DNA of 64,000 nucleotides from Rhabdophis nuchalis. Taxonomy: Eukaryota; Chordata; Lepidosauria; Squamata; Natricidae. This document shows positions 1-10,961 of the stretch, piece by piece (position 1 is the first letter of the stretch; every line of letters starts with the position of its first letter). Below the pieces are notes generated by a model. That model did not search any database and was not told the DNA's origin. It saw only the letters and a list, made by a program, of their open reading frames with translations. A program made the translations under genes and the position numbers. The stretch is taken from NCBI GenBank assembly GCA_039707465.1, contig CM077649.1, forward strand, positions 17,813,001 to 17,877,000, read 5' to 3'.

Positions 1-1533
1 GGCCAGTTGTTCGCCCCCAATGGCCAGTGTTGGACTTATCTGGCTGAACCGGGGTGCCGGAAACCACAGCCACTCGGTCTTCGCCGGGTTGAGCCTGAGT
101 TTGTTACTACCCATCCAGATCCGTACGGCCTCCAGACACCAGGATAGCACCTCGACGGCATCGTTGGGGTGGTTTGGGGTGGATATGTACAACTGAGTGT
201 CATCAGCATATAGATGGTATTCCACCCCAAAACCGCGGATGATCTCACCCAGCGGCTTCATGTAGGTGTTGAACAGGAGCGGCGAGAGGACCGACCCCTG
301 AGGAACCCCACATGTGAGGAGCCTCGGGGACGACCTCTGCCCTCCTGCCAACACCCATTGCGACCGACCAGAGAGGTAGGACGAGAACCACCGTAAAATG
401 GTGCCTCTCAGCCCCAACCCCCCCAATCGGTGCAATAAGATACCATGGTCGATGGTATCAAAAGCCGCTGAGAGATCTAATAGGACAAGGATAGAGGAAC
501 AACCTCTATCCCGTGTCCTCCAGAGATCATCCACCAACGCGACCAATGCTGTCTCGGTACTGTGACTGGGCCGGAAGCCGGACTGGCGTGGGTCTAGATA
601 ATCAACTTCCTCCAGATGTCAGGGAAACTGTTGAGCCACCACACTCTCAACAACCTTCACTAAAAAGTGAAGGTTGCAGACGGGACGATAGCTCTCTAAT
701 AAAGCTGGGTCCAGGGATGGCTTCTTGAGGAGGGGCCTCACCACCGCCTCTTTCAAGGCGGTGGGCAAGGACCCCTCACTCAGAGATGAATTCACAATAC
801 CCTGGAGCCAGCCTCGTGTCACCTCCCAGGATGCCAGTACAAGCCAGGAAGGGCACGGGTCCAATAAACATGTGGTGGCTCTAAGGTTCCTCCTCAACCT
901 GTCCATATCCTCGGTAGTAACAAAGTCAAACTCCTCCCAAGGTGTTATCTCAAGACCAGCACCGGACACCTCGACCGGATCACTAGTGGAGGGCATCTCG
1001 TTCCGAATCTGAGTGATTTTGTCCTGCAGAAAAACTCCAAATTCCTCTGCTCGACCCTGCAGAGGGGCTTCCCGCAGCCTCAAATGCAAGAGGTAGCGGG
1101 TCACCCCAAACAGGGCGGCAGGGCGGTTTTCCGCGGATGCGATAAGGGTGGCACAATACTCACGTTTGGCCACTCTTAGCGCCACTAAATAAGTCCTAAT
1201 ATGGTCTCTCACTAGTGTTCGGTCAGATTCGGATCGAGAAGATCTCCACCTACTCTCTAGGCGTCTCTTACGGCGTTTCATCTCCCGAAGCTCCTCGGTA
1301 AACCAAGGAGCCTGGGTGACTCGATGCCGCATGAGAGGCCGCAAGGGCGCGACTCGGTCCAAGGCCCCCGTGGCCGCACTATACCATGCGGCCACTAGAT
1401 CCTCAGTCGAGCCGTGGGACAGGGACACAGGTACTGGCCCAAGCTCCCTCTGGAACCTTTCTGGGTCCATCAGGCGCCTGGGGCGGAACCAACTCGGTGT
1501 CTCCGGTTCCGCCTCCCCGCGGTGGGGTGTGAC
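1..1533 (-). mobile_element. L2/CR1-group LINE, reverse transcriptase region, cut by window edge
   Basis: Read on the minus strand, one frame runs from about 1533 to base 1 with a single in-frame TGA at 619-621. It covers the linker between endonuclease and reverse transcriptase (WFTEELREMKRRKRRLE), the RT entry (RPLLKKPSLDP, ESYRPVCNL), the DPRQSGFRP and [10 protein letters not shown] blocks, [14 protein letters not shown], and the catalytic YADD encoded at 199-210. These are the hallmarks of the L2/CR1 group of non-LTR retrotransposons. The 5' side ends at a TC/TG microsatellite and the 3' side lies beyond the window. The frame is far better preserved than other LINE copies here, suggesting a fairly young insertion. 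The exact family name (L2 or CR1-L3) needs a library search. Confidence 0.88.
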
Positions 1534-1591
<58 letters not shown>

Positions 1592-1597
1592 TGTGTG
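1534..1597. repeat. (TC)n(TG)n microsatellite
   Basis: A TC run passes directly into a TG run at the 5' boundary of the antisense LINE. Long Arg/Glu or Ser/Leu open frames here are translations of this repeat. Confidence 0.95.
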
Positions 1598-1682
1598 ATA
1601 TCAAAGCACTTGGTCTGCTCAAATATGGGAGGGAGCATACTGCTTCCCTCCCATATTTGGGCATATCAGGTGCTTTGATATA
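1597..1682. repeat. Imperfect palindrome, about 40-bp arms
   Basis: The arms begin GATATCAAAGCAC and end GTGCTTTGATATA and meet around GGGAGGGAGCATACTGCTTCCCTCCC, written here as two halves GGGAGGGAGCA and TGCTTCCCTCCC. The fold has a few mismatches. No clear target duplication is visible, so it could be a short hairpin MITE or a local inversion duplicate. Confidence 0.7.
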
Positions 1683-1718
1683 ACACTTACTTATTTCTTT
1701 GGCTCAGATGATAAAGGA

Positions 1719-1870
1719 GGAGAGCTTGTGGCTTAGTGGCTAATACAGCTGCCTAGCATGTAAAAACAGCCCAGGTTCAAATCCCAGTAAGGGTATGGCT
1801 AGCTGATGAGAGCTAAATAGCTTGAAATAGATCTATACTAATCTCCCTTTATATAGTTATCAGCACAAAT
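1719..1870 (+). mobile_element. tRNA-derived SINE carrying a hammerhead ribozyme motif
   Basis: The head has Pol III-like boxes: an A-box-like TGGCTTAGTGGC near 1729 and a B-box GGTTCAAATCC near 1774. It is followed by the body CCCAGTAAGGGTATGGC and then a 47-nt hammerhead fold (1797-1843). The same family occurs three more times between 55.3 and 56.1 kb. The 3' side runs into an AC/TG array. Related ribozyme-bearing SINE-like elements are known in schistosomes (Sm-alpha); the family here is identified only by its structure. Confidence 0.7.
1797..1843 (+). ncRNA. Hammerhead ribozyme-like fold, copy 1
   Basis: Stem I is GGCTAG (1797-1802) with CTAATC (1838-1843), one mismatch and one wobble. 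The conserved core CTGATGA is at 1803-1809 and GAAA at 1824-1827. Stem II is GAGCT/AGCTT around an AAAT loop; stem III is ATAG/CTAT around AT. The predicted cleavage position is after A1837. All invariant core bases of the CUGANGA/GAAA consensus are present, but the two-base stem III loop and the stem I mismatch mean activity is doubtful for this copy. Confidence 0.6.
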
Positions 1871-1922
1871 GCAACACACACACACACACAAACACAGTGT
1901 GTGTGTGTGTGTGTGTGTGTGT
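1871..1922. repeat. (AC)n then (TG)n microsatellite
   Basis: CA repeats followed by TG repeats, forming a small potential hairpin next to the SINE 3' end. Confidence 0.9.
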
Positions 1923-3060
1923 CTAAAATTACTCCAATACATTGTCTGTATCTATCTAAATTTACACCCTTATTTTATCTGCATATCTCTCTCTCTCTGC
2001 TTCATCACATGCACAGTCACATGGACTCACAATATTATCCTGTATGAGTACAGGAGATAACCCAACATTTTCTGACCTCTTTTCTGGAAAAAATGTTGAA
2101 TACCATGTTAGACTTTCACTTCAAAATTAAATAGGCACAGGGAAAAACACTGATCTTGTTTATTTCGTATAAATGTCAGCTCACACATGCAAAAAGCCTG
2201 GAAAGGGTAGGAAGCTGATTAAATGCATCAGAGGCTACAATATGATAATGTAAAGCTTTCACTAGTGGTAACTTTTCAAGACTGAGTTTAAATAACAGCT
2301 AAATAAATGGTTCTTTTAAAATATGATATAAACATCAAAATGTATCTCAATACTTCTTTTTCTTATAAGAATAAACATAAAGTGTTAATCATTTTTGGGA
2401 TGAATCACAAACTCGGTCTGCGATAATCCAACTTCAAAAATGTTAAGATATACGATAATTGAACATCAAACTTTCTCTTTATGAAGGCCAGAGCTATGAG
2501 TCCAGAAGACTACTTTTTAAAATAATCTTTAAATAGAGAATAAAATCAGAGTTTTCTGTAAAAGTCATTTGACAGATGGTGTAAAAATGAATTTAGAGCT
2601 AGTGGTATTTTTTCTTATATTGGTTTATCTTATGCATTTAGAAGTATGCATTTGTTCTGCATTTTAGTTGCCATGGCACTAAGGTGAACTTTAGTTCACT
2701 ACAGAAGTAGAAAAAACAATTGTGGAATCTTTGATTATCGTAACGTCTTAAATCCTCCACTCATCCCCAAAATAACTGAGTTTTGGCAACAAGAATTATT
2801 TTCATGACTTCTATTCTAAAAGCAGAAGACATGGATTTTAATAGATATTGTGAAGGTATAGAAAGTTGGTAGAGCTGACAGTAATATTTAAAAAGTAATC
2901 TAGAAGGAGAATATCCTGACTTTTTCTGCAGACAATGGCCCTATCTCTTTCATGCACTTAAAACATCAGTATGCATGTTCCTTGATGTTTGTTCTTATGC
3001 TGGATCTAGATGGATGGCATGATACCACATGCCTATTCCATCATATTTATTATCATCCTG
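1923..3060. other. AT-rich sequence, nothing recognised
   Basis: No repeat family, long open frame or convincing splice-bounded exon was seen. Confidence 0.5.
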
Positions 3061-3069
3061 GGTCTAGAT

Positions 3070-3267
3070 CAGGGGTCTCAAACTCAATTTACCTGGGGGC
3101 CGCTGGAGGCAGAGTCTGGGTGAGGCTGGGCCGCATAAGGGATTCCACAGAGGTTCTCTCCCCCTGCGGGCTGCACTAATATTATACTTTCATATCATGG
3201 TGGGGGCCACAAGATACCATCCTGCGGGCCGCAAATTGGCCTGCGGGCCGCGAGAATGAGACCTCTG
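3070..3267. mobile_element. Nonautonomous hAT element with exact 8-bp TSD
   Basis: The termini CAGGGGTCTCAAACTC and GAGACCTCTG are imperfect inverted repeats. The flanking duplication GTCTAGAT at 3062-3069 and 3268-3275 is exact and fits the nTCTAGAn preference of hAT-Ac transposons. The interior is rich in GGGCCGC motifs and has no coding capacity. Confidence 0.9.
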
Positions 3268-3585
3268 GTCTAGATAGATGGCATGATTGTTTGGAGAGGC
3301 AAAACAACTGCTCTTAATTCATGCAGACTTGATTTCATACAACTGATTAATGTTTTTATTCTTTTCGCAGCAATTTATTGCAACATGGATAAATGAAAAT
3401 ATATCTAAATTAGTATATATCACAGGCTGTGTATAAAAAAGGTTCATAGAGGTGATAAGAACAATCACAATACACCATTTTCAAATAAGTCAAAACCCCA
3501 GTGCAAATAAAACCCCAAAGGAACTTTACTTCAAAAGGAAATAGGAAATAAGACAAAATCTTTAATGATCACCATAGTATTTAAT

Positions 3586-4137
3586 GAGTTGTGATGGCGT
3601 AGTGGTTAGAATATAGTATTGCAGGCATCTTCTGCTGACTGCTGGCTGCCAGCAGTTTAGCAGTTCAATCATGACTGGCTCAAGGTTGACTCAGTCTTCC
3701 ATCCTTCTGAGTAAATTGTGGCAGGCCCCGCCCTCTGGAATTACCTGCCCCCCCGACCTTCGTACAATCACGGACCTACGCCTCTTTCGCCGGGCATTAA
3801 AAACACACTTTTTTCATGTGGCTGGCCTGGCATAGTTTTTTATTGTTGATTTTTAGTCAGGGTTTTAATTATGAATTTTAGCACGGGTCTCAAAATTGAT
3901 TTAATCTATTTTTAACTATGTTTGACTGTATTTATTGTCTCTGTTTTTATTATTCCTGTGCGCCGCCCTGAGTCCCGTTGGGGAGGTATAGAAATATAAT
4001 AAAAGTAAAAGTAAAGTAAAGTAAATTGAGGATCCAGATTCTTGGGGCAAATATGCTGACTTTGACTAAGTGCTTAGAGAGGGCTGCAAAGCACTGTGAA
4101 GCGGTGTATGAATATAATGCTATTGCTACTGCTTTTT
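3586..4137 (+). mobile_element. Sauria-type tRNA SINE, split by a LINE insertion
   Basis: The head (GTTGTGATGGCGTAGTGG) and middle (GGCTCAAGGTTGACTCAG) lie before 3718. The tail (GAGGATCCAGATTCTTGGGG, then AGAGAGGGCTGCAAAGCACTG and a GCTATTGCTACTGCT end) resumes at about 4021. This is the standard squamate Sauria SINE layout, whose 3' end resembles BovB and is probably mobilised by it. A 300-bp LINE tail interrupts it. Confidence 0.88.
3719..4020 (+). mobile_element. L2/CR1-group LINE 3' end nested in the SINE
   Basis: Encodes the last codons (a GGCAGGCCCCGCCCTCTGG start, then LFRRALKT-like) and the 3' UTR ending GCCGCCCTGAGTCCC with a GTAAA-type tail. GTAAATTG occurs on both sides (3711-3718 and 4021-4028) as a probable target duplication, although the GTAAA tail makes the exact border uncertain. 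Confidence 0.85.
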
Positions 4138-4282
4138 GGGTGCTAAGTAGCTTTTGATCGTGGACATAAAATGGATTTAATTAGATTTAATTAAATATTT
4201 TCACTTTGGTGAGCATCTAAGATAGCAATGAAAATATAAAGATACAAACAGACTTAAAATAGATTAATATTAAATATTAAGG

Positions 4283-4585
4283 CACATTTGTCCTTGGCTT
4301 ATAACTGTCTTATTGACTGCAGCATACATTTACAATGTTTGCAGTGTCCTGGGGTCATGTGATCATCATTTGTGACCTTCTCAGCTGCTTCCACAAGTCA
4401 AATCAATGAAGAAAGCTGGATATGGTTAATAATTGTGTGATTTACTTAAAAACTTCATAGATTTTCTTAACAACTGTGGCAAATAGGTCACAAAATAGGG
4501 CATAACCTATTTAGCAACCATGTTGCTTGGCAACAGAAATCCTGGCCCCATCTGTGGTCAAAAATTGAGGACTATGTTTACTGGC
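4283..4585. mobile_element. Degenerate DNA transposon (TCCTTGGCTTATAAC / GTCAAAAATTGAGGAC ends)
   Basis: Contains TGGGGTCATGTGATCATCAT, AACAACTGTGGCAAA and AGCAACCATGTTGCTTGGC blocks typical of a common reptile element whose ends read like AGTCCTCGACTTACGACC. The copy is old and its terminal repeats are eroded. The superfamily (Tigger-like) is a guess. Confidence 0.5.
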
Positions 4586-5167
4586 ATTTATAAAGCAGAC
4601 ATTTGCAGTATAGTGAAAAACTTTCAGCTGATGACAGATATATAACATTTACTTCTACAAGCAATCATGAAAAAATTAGCACTGAAAAATTTTAAATTTA
4701 ATTATAAGTTCATGAAATGAGTTATAGCAAAGATCTATCTGCTGTACAAATGGATCAGAAGATTAAAAAAAAATTGATAGGAAAGAAAATAGATTGCAGG
4801 GAAGTTTTGAAAGAATTTCTGCAAAAGGCAAAAGATGACATTTATAGAATGGCAAGGAAACTATATACGAGAAAGAATGGGTGACATTCATTGGTGAGTT
4901 TTGTTTCTTGCTTTCAATTACACAGAATATCATGTACATTTATTTTCTTCACCCTGAAATCCCTCCCATATTTTGGGCTCTCTTGTACTTATACTTTTTC
5001 TTGCCCTTCATTTTTTTCTTTAGATAGCTGGTTACGACTTTTCAGCAACGAAGTCTGTCAGTGGTTTGCATATTTTTCATCCCTCCAGAGACCTTGGATT
5101 TCTGTCCCCATCTTCAATCTTATTTTTTTCCTATGGCCGAGTTCCCAAGGACTGGGGGCTTGTGATC

Positions 5168-5168
<1 letters not shown>

Positions 5169-5248
<80 letters not shown>

Positions 5249-5260
5249 GGGGGGGGGGGA
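5169..5260. repeat. (TCTA)n microsatellite ending in a G run
   Basis: About 19 tetranucleotide units and a run of nine or ten G. TCTA/ATAG arrays are abundant in snake genomes. Confidence 0.97.
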
Positions 5261-5429
5261 GAGATGGTTTTGTTAATTATAGTCCAATCACACACAGAGA
5301 AGAATAATGTCTTCCGAGATTTAGAATTATCCTTTGTTGATGTTGCCTAAAACTGTATTCCTTTATTTGAAAGCATAACATTGTGCTAATATTTAGTTTA
5401 TGATCAACTACTTTCCCAAGTAAAAGTTC

Positions 5430-6190
5430 CTCAAGTACATTATAATCCTTTATCTTTTATTTATATATTCGTTTCATAAGTGAGGAACTTTGTACTTGTC
5501 TCTGCTAAATTTCATTTTTTCCACTCCTCCCAGCTACAAAATTGTTTTGAATTTTTCTTTTTGGACAACTATCTTAGCAATTGTGTATTAATTGCAAATT
5601 TGATAAAGATTCTTTCTACTTCAAATACTGAAAATATTAGGGCTGATCCTTGGTGGAGACTCTCATATCTTTTTCCAATTTGATGAGAGACCATTAATAA
5701 ATACTATTTAGGATGCTATTCACTTATTTAGCTTTCTAATCAACAGGCCATAGAATATTTTATTAAAATGTTTGCCAAAGCTTTATCTAGTATGTATTTG
5801 TGTATATACATATCTAACATGTATATATTATCTACTATGTAAATACCTTTCCAACAATTAATTAAAGAAATTGACTACACAAATAATGACATAAGAATGG
5901 AGCAAAATTTGTTCTTGAGAAATCCATGCTGACATCTGGTTTAGAGACCAACCTATAGTTTGCTTAGTCTTCCTCCCCCTCCCCTTTTGAAGATAAGAAT
6001 AGCATTTGCCCTCCTCCAGTCATCTCACCCATCACTAATATTTCAGGGTTTTTCAAAGATACAAGCCAATATATTGAGTAACCTAAAATGTATTTCATCC
6101 AATCCAAGAGATGTGAAGATAGGTATTCTGTTTCAAATTTCTACTAATATGAAAACTCATTCTGACCTTTTTACAATTCCCTGGTGGAAC
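5430..6190 (-). mobile_element. Old, degenerate CR1 LINE in antisense
   Basis: Scattered blocks match the antisense of CR1 reverse transcriptase: AATTGCAAATTTGATAAAG, TTCTTGAGAAATCCATGCTG, and GCATTTGCCCTCCTCCAGTC. The intervals are eroded and no frame remains open. Confidence 0.65.
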
Positions 6191-6199
6191 ACTTGATTT

Positions 6200-7040
6200 A
6201 TTATTATTGTTAGAGCACTGATATATATATTCACATACAGACATACATACATCTACATCTGTATTTAGTCTATGTTTATATGTGTGTTCACGTGTTCTGG
6301 GTCAGGAAAAATAACCCATTAAATAATGAATAAGAACAGCCTGAGATATTTTACCTTTCCATTGTATGTCAAACAGCCCTAACATATCCCATTTCATAAC
6401 TTTTTGCCAAGCTTTGCTTCTGTTCATGCAATAACAGCTTCTAGAAAGTGATGCAAAAATGGTTGCATAAAATACTTTGGAGGGTGGTAAACAATCCGTT
6501 CAGCCTCTCCTCAGAATGATTTTTAGTCCACACTTAGTCAAAGATCAAAATATGGTAGGCCTCATTCAAAGATTACCAGAAGCGTGTGAAGACTGAAACA
6601 ACCTGAACAAATCTTGCTTTGGTCAAAATACAAAAAAGAATATAGTAAAAACCATCTATAATTCAGAGTACTTCCACAGGTAGCCATTACATGGCTAAGA
6701 ATAATATATGTTCCACTTGGATGATCTTATTCCATCCTTTAGTGCTGGCAGTTGAATCAATTTATTTCCAGATCAGTGTACTATATCTGAAATAATATTA
6801 AAGGTGATCTTTAATTTGAAATGCTCAGTTACCATAGAGCTTCTGGGTAAGCCAATTCCCATTGGATAAATGTAAAATTTCTCTTTCTTCATAACTTCTG
6901 GACTTAAGCCAAGGTCTCTCTCTCCCCCTCCATCCCAGGGATGTTCAGCTGTAGTATATATGCCAAGATATTATCATTTCATAGATCTTTATATTCAGTA
7001 GGAGAACAAAGGTTAATTTTGCTGCTTTTTCTTATATTAG
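6200..7040. other. AT-rich sequence, no gene seen
   Basis: No recognisable repeat. It ends with a strong pyrimidine tract (GCTGCTTTTTCTTATATTAG) in front of the candidate exon at 7041. Confidence 0.5.
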
Positions 7041-7092
7041 CTGGGGTTATTTTTTCTTCAAATACAACCAAAATGAACAAAAATCTCGGATG
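7041..7092 (+). CDS. Candidate internal coding exon A (unidentified protein)
   Basis: A 52-bp segment is preceded by a good pyrimidine tract and TTATATTAG acceptor and followed by GTAAGC, a near-consensus donor. In the frame entered with two bases it reads GVIFSSNTTKMNKNLG and leaves two bases (TG). Candidate exon B at 34321 begins with the one base needed to complete that codon. A second frame (WGYFFFKYNQNEQKSRM) is also open, so the reading is not forced by this exon alone. I do not recognise the protein. Conservation of the segment in another reptile would settle it. Confidence 0.4.
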
Positions 7093-7387
7093 GTAAGCAA
7101 AGCAGGATAAAGTACTGATTTAGTGACATCTTTTGTGCTGATTGTCTGCTACCTAGCTAAGCAGTGATTGGCTGTAGTGTCCTCAGTATTTCAGCAGTGA
7201 GGACGATACCACTGGAAAATGAAACCTCTGGATGTGCTCTCAGAGTAAGGGTTGTGATCTTTTTTGGAAAAATAAATTGAGCAAACAAAATTATAATTAT
7301 ACCCTTTTCCTCATCTTTTAGATATCATCAGGGTCAAGCCACAGTTTATTTCTTTGCCTAATTCTAGACATACATATTGTATCACAG

Positions 7388-7985
7388 TTGTTGTTGTTGT
7401 TAGTTGCGAAGTCACGTCCAACCCATCGCGACCCCATAGACAAGTTCCTCCAAGCCTTCCTATCCTCTACCATTCCCAGGAGTTCTTCCTTCTCATTAGG
7501 TGGCCAAAGTATTTGAGTTTCATTTTGAGGATCTGGCCTTCTAAAGAGCAGTCAGGGTTGATTTCCTCTAGGACTGACTGGTTTGATCACCTTGCAATCC
7601 AAGGGATTCGCATGAATCTTCTCCAGCACCATAGTTCAAAGGCCTCTATTCTTTGGTGCTCAGCTTTTCTTATGGTCCAACTTTCACAACCATATATTGC
7701 AACTAGGAAAACCATAGCCTTGACTATACACACTTTTGTTGGCAGGGTGATGTCTCTGCTTTTTAGCATGCTGTCTAAATTTGCCATAGCTTTCCTCCCC
7801 AGGAGCAAGCGTCTTTTAATTTCTTAGTTGCAGTCCCCATCTGCGGTGACCTTGGAGCTTAGGAAAATAAAATCTCACTACCTCCATTTCTTCCCCATCT
7901 AATTGCCAGAAATTGAGAGGGCCGGGTGCCAAGATCTTAGTTTTCTTAATGTTGAGTTTCAAGCCAACTTTTGCACTTAGCCACG
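7388..7985 (-). mobile_element. RTE/BovB LINE fragment, antisense
   Basis: The plus strand starts GTTGTTGTTGTTAGTTGCGA, the reverse complement of the BovB 3' end. The minus strand 7808-7587 encodes GRKAMANLDSMLKSRDITL, followed by YGCESWTIRKAEHQRIEAFE and LWCWRRFMRIPWI, the C-terminal part of BovB reverse transcriptase. The copy is 5' truncated near 7985 and has a few lesions. BovB is the classic horizontally transferred retroelement shared by squamates and ruminants. Confidence 0.93.
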
Positions 7986-7989
7986 GTCC

Positions 7990-9060
7990 CATTTCTCAGA
8001 TAAAAGACAGAGGTGGGAAATACAAATAAATACAGCTTTTTAATAATTCAAGAAGCAGCTTCCCTGCAAGAATGAATTCTGTTTTTCCAAATCATATTCT
8101 AGAAGAAGAAATTGAAGGTCTATCCTGGGTGGGTTATTTCTAGATCCCTGCTAAACTATGCAGGCTCTGCTCTTGTCCCTTCCTTTCATCCTGCAACCAA
8201 AAGGTCACAGGTGAAACATATTCATCTTCGGTCTCCTATGCTGCTCTTATATCTGTTCTGGATTGTTGCGGAACCCTCTTCAAAAAATTTGGGTATGTGG
8301 ATAAACTGGATGAGAAAGAACATAAATCCCATTGCACAAATACTTCTTCAGTTCACTGATAGATAAATAAATTCTTTAATCCAAACACATTGTTCAACTC
8401 AGACGACCCAGTTTAGCACCAGTTTCTGGTTCAAAAACCCATGGATACTTTTAGATGATGTGATTTTTATATTTCTATGTATCATTTCAATGTGTGGAAA
8501 GCTTTGAAACAAAATATGATTTCTTGTGTACTTTTTCTCCTTATCCTTTTAGCAGATTCTAAAAGAATTAGCATGCTTGTTATGCATATATTGTTTCTAT
8601 TTTCCTTCAATGATAGTTAATGCTAGAAGAGGAAGTAAAAAGGAGAGCAGAGGCGCAATACAGATTATCTAAATATGAATACTGATCTGACGATATGCAA
8701 GCAGGTGCACGCTCAGACAATCAGACGGGCTCTCTAGCGAACTGCTTTAGATCAAATTTTATGATTTGAGTTTAGTACAAGACAGTGATAGGTAAGGGAT
8801 GTTTTGTAACAATTTAATACATAAATAGGTATGGCCATTTTTCTTTTCAGACAGCATGTGTCTGCAAGCACTAATATCACTGATGTCTTCTTTGGGTGAT
8901 TTGAAATTGTTATGAATTTATCAAAACTCTTTATCTAATTTTTCTTTTAAAACTTGTAAGTTGCCAAACATTAAAAAAAAAGTTTCCAAGGAGACTTTAA
9001 CTTTTAAATCATCTGAGTCTCATCTCTCTTGTTTATCTCTTTAGGGGGGCCTTGTAGAGA
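7990..9060. other. No recognised feature
   Basis: AT-rich sequence with no repeat family or exon that I can support. Confidence 0.45.
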
Positions 9061-9069
9061 ATATATAAT

Positions 9070-9206
9070 CAGTGGTGGGATTCAGCCTGTTCGCACCACT
9101 TCAGGAGAACTGGTGGTTAACTTTCCGAGCAGTTTGATGAACTAGTTGTTGGAAGAAATCATTAGGGCAGAGAACTAGTTGTTAAATTATTTGAATCCCA
9201 CCACTT
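9070..9206. mobile_element. Nonautonomous hAT element (CAGTGGTGGGATTCA family)
   Basis: The termini CAGTGGTGGGATTCAG and GAATCCCACCACTT are inverted repeats. The duplication TATATAAT at 9062-9069 and 9207-9214 is exact and 8 bp long. Confidence 0.9.
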
Positions 9207-9261
9207 TATATAATGTGTAATCAGTGTACTTAATTTATTATTAACAGTTAATTTAAGGTCA

Positions 9262-9800
9262 CAGCACTCTGTGATATACAATACAATACAATAGCAGAGT
9301 TGGAAGGGACCTTGTAGGTCTTCTAGTCCAACCCCCTGCGTGGGCAGGAACCTTATACCATTTTAGACAAATGGCTATCTAACATCTTTTTAAAGACTTC
9401 CAGGGTTGGGGCATTCACAACTTCTGGAGGCAAGCTGTTCCAGAGGTTAATTGTTCTAACTGTCAGGAAATTTCTCCTTAGTTCTAAGTTGCTTCTCTCC
9501 TTGATTAGTTTCCACCCATTGCTTCTTGTCCTGCCCCAGGTGCCTTGGAGAATAGTTTGACTCCCTCTTCTTTGTGGCATCCTCTGAGATATCGGAACAC
9601 TGCTATCATGTCTCCCCTGGTCCTTCTCTTCATCAAACTAGACATACCCAGCTCCTGCAGCCGTTCTTCATATGTTTTAGTCTCCAGTCCCCTAATCATC
9701 TTGGTTGCTCTTCTCTGCACTCTTTCCAGAGTCTCCACGTCTTTTCTACATCGTGGCGACCAAAACTGTATGCAGTATTCCAAGTGTGGCCTTACCAGCC
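9262..9800 (-). mobile_element. CR1 LINE 3' part, antisense
   Basis: Begins on the plus strand with an AATAC-type tail and AGAGTTGGAAGGGACCTTG, the reverse complement of the CR1 3' end. The minus strand encodes [19 protein letters not shown] and [17 protein letters not shown], the end of CR1 reverse transcriptase, in two overlapping broken frames. CR1 is the dominant LINE of sauropsids. Confidence 0.93.
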
Positions 9801-9804
9801 TTAC

Positions 9805-9950
9805 CATATCATGCTGGCCACATGACCACAGAAACTTCTTTTGACAGTGCTGGCTCAAAATGAAATGGAGATGATCATTAGCCCCTATAGTTGGCAATGA
9901 CTAGCGGAGAAAATCCATAGGGACTCCTTTACCTTCCCTGAAATTTATTG
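9805..9950 (+). mobile_element. 3' half of a tRNA-derived SINE
   Basis: GGCCACATGACCACAGAAAC and GACTCCTTTACCTT match the 3' half of the complete SINE at 26811-27148 (GGCCACATGACAACGGAGAC ... GGGGAACCTTTATC). It abuts the antisense CR1. Confidence 0.7.
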
Positions 9951-10953
9951 TTGCTTTGATTTTAAAATGGTCTCTCTTATAGCCAAGCTTTCACAGTATA
10001 GTGTAAACAATTCTTTTTCAAGGACAGGCAGAGCAGATATTCTATAACAGAATAACCACAGAAGCAGCTGAGATAATAATTCTCACAGCAGAAATAAAAT
10101 GAAAAATTCCTGTCCCTTTTAAAATAAAAATAAAATAGAAAAGGTACATAAAAAATGAAACGGAGCAACGAAGTTCTTTTAGAACAACTAACGAAATGGG
10201 AAATCCTTAGTCAAAAGCCAGCATAATCAGATCACTTTCACTGCAAAAATAACCGTCATGTCACCGAAATGTGGCGAAAAAGTAAATGTTTTAAAACTTC
10301 AAAGTAAAACAATGAAAGTTTACATTTGTGATCCAGCAAAGGGGTATAGAGCAAATCAGTGTTTAGCCCAGCTGTTAACAAATTTCAAAAAGTGATGTTA
10401 AAAACAGAATTCCCCTAAAAAAGCACCAACTAGAAAAGATGGAGACCCAAACTTCCAGCTGCTTTTACCAAGAATTGCAATCCTCTAGATTTTTCTTGCC
10501 AAGCAAGTATATAGTTATTCAAGAGTTGTCATGGGCATTCCTATTTGCTTCCGTTCAAATCTGGGGACCATGTTCCCAAAGAACCCATTTTGGCAGCAAA
10601 ATCAGCTGTTTGTTGGCAAGGGAGAAAAAAAACCCTTGTTGTTCAGCATGCCATTTTCTGGGGATCCCAGACAACTAGTTTTCTATCTAACAAATAGTGG
10701 TTTGATGTCAGATTCCTTTAGCCTCTAAATGAAATGATCTTCCCTTCTCCTTGTGGAAAGGGAAACACTAAAAAGGTTTAGAGATAGTAAGATGATTTGT
10801 GAACTGTATTTTGAAGAGATCTTCAGATAGTTTGTAGAAGCCCCATAAATATTATTGCCTGCCTTAGAAAGTGTAACTAGTATTTTTCTTGTAGGGAAAT
10901 TGATAGTAATAAAAAAAATCTATTAAGAAAAATTACATTCAATGGCAGTTTTG
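9951..10953. other. No recognised feature
   Basis: Unique-looking AT-rich sequence without a supported gene or repeat. Confidence 0.45.
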
Positions 10954-10961
10954 CTGTAATG

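Noticed and set aside
1470..1664. Arg/Glu and Thr/His repeat open frames on both strands
   Set aside because: They are translations of the TC/TG microsatellite.
1725..1790. A functional tRNA gene
   Set aside because: Only the internal promoter boxes are tRNA-like; acceptor and anticodon stems do not pair. The same holds for the SINE heads at 26811 and 55440.
4814..4891. Possible exon before the donor GTGAGTTTTG at 4892
   Set aside because: The acceptor lacks a pyrimidine tract and all three frames contain stops.
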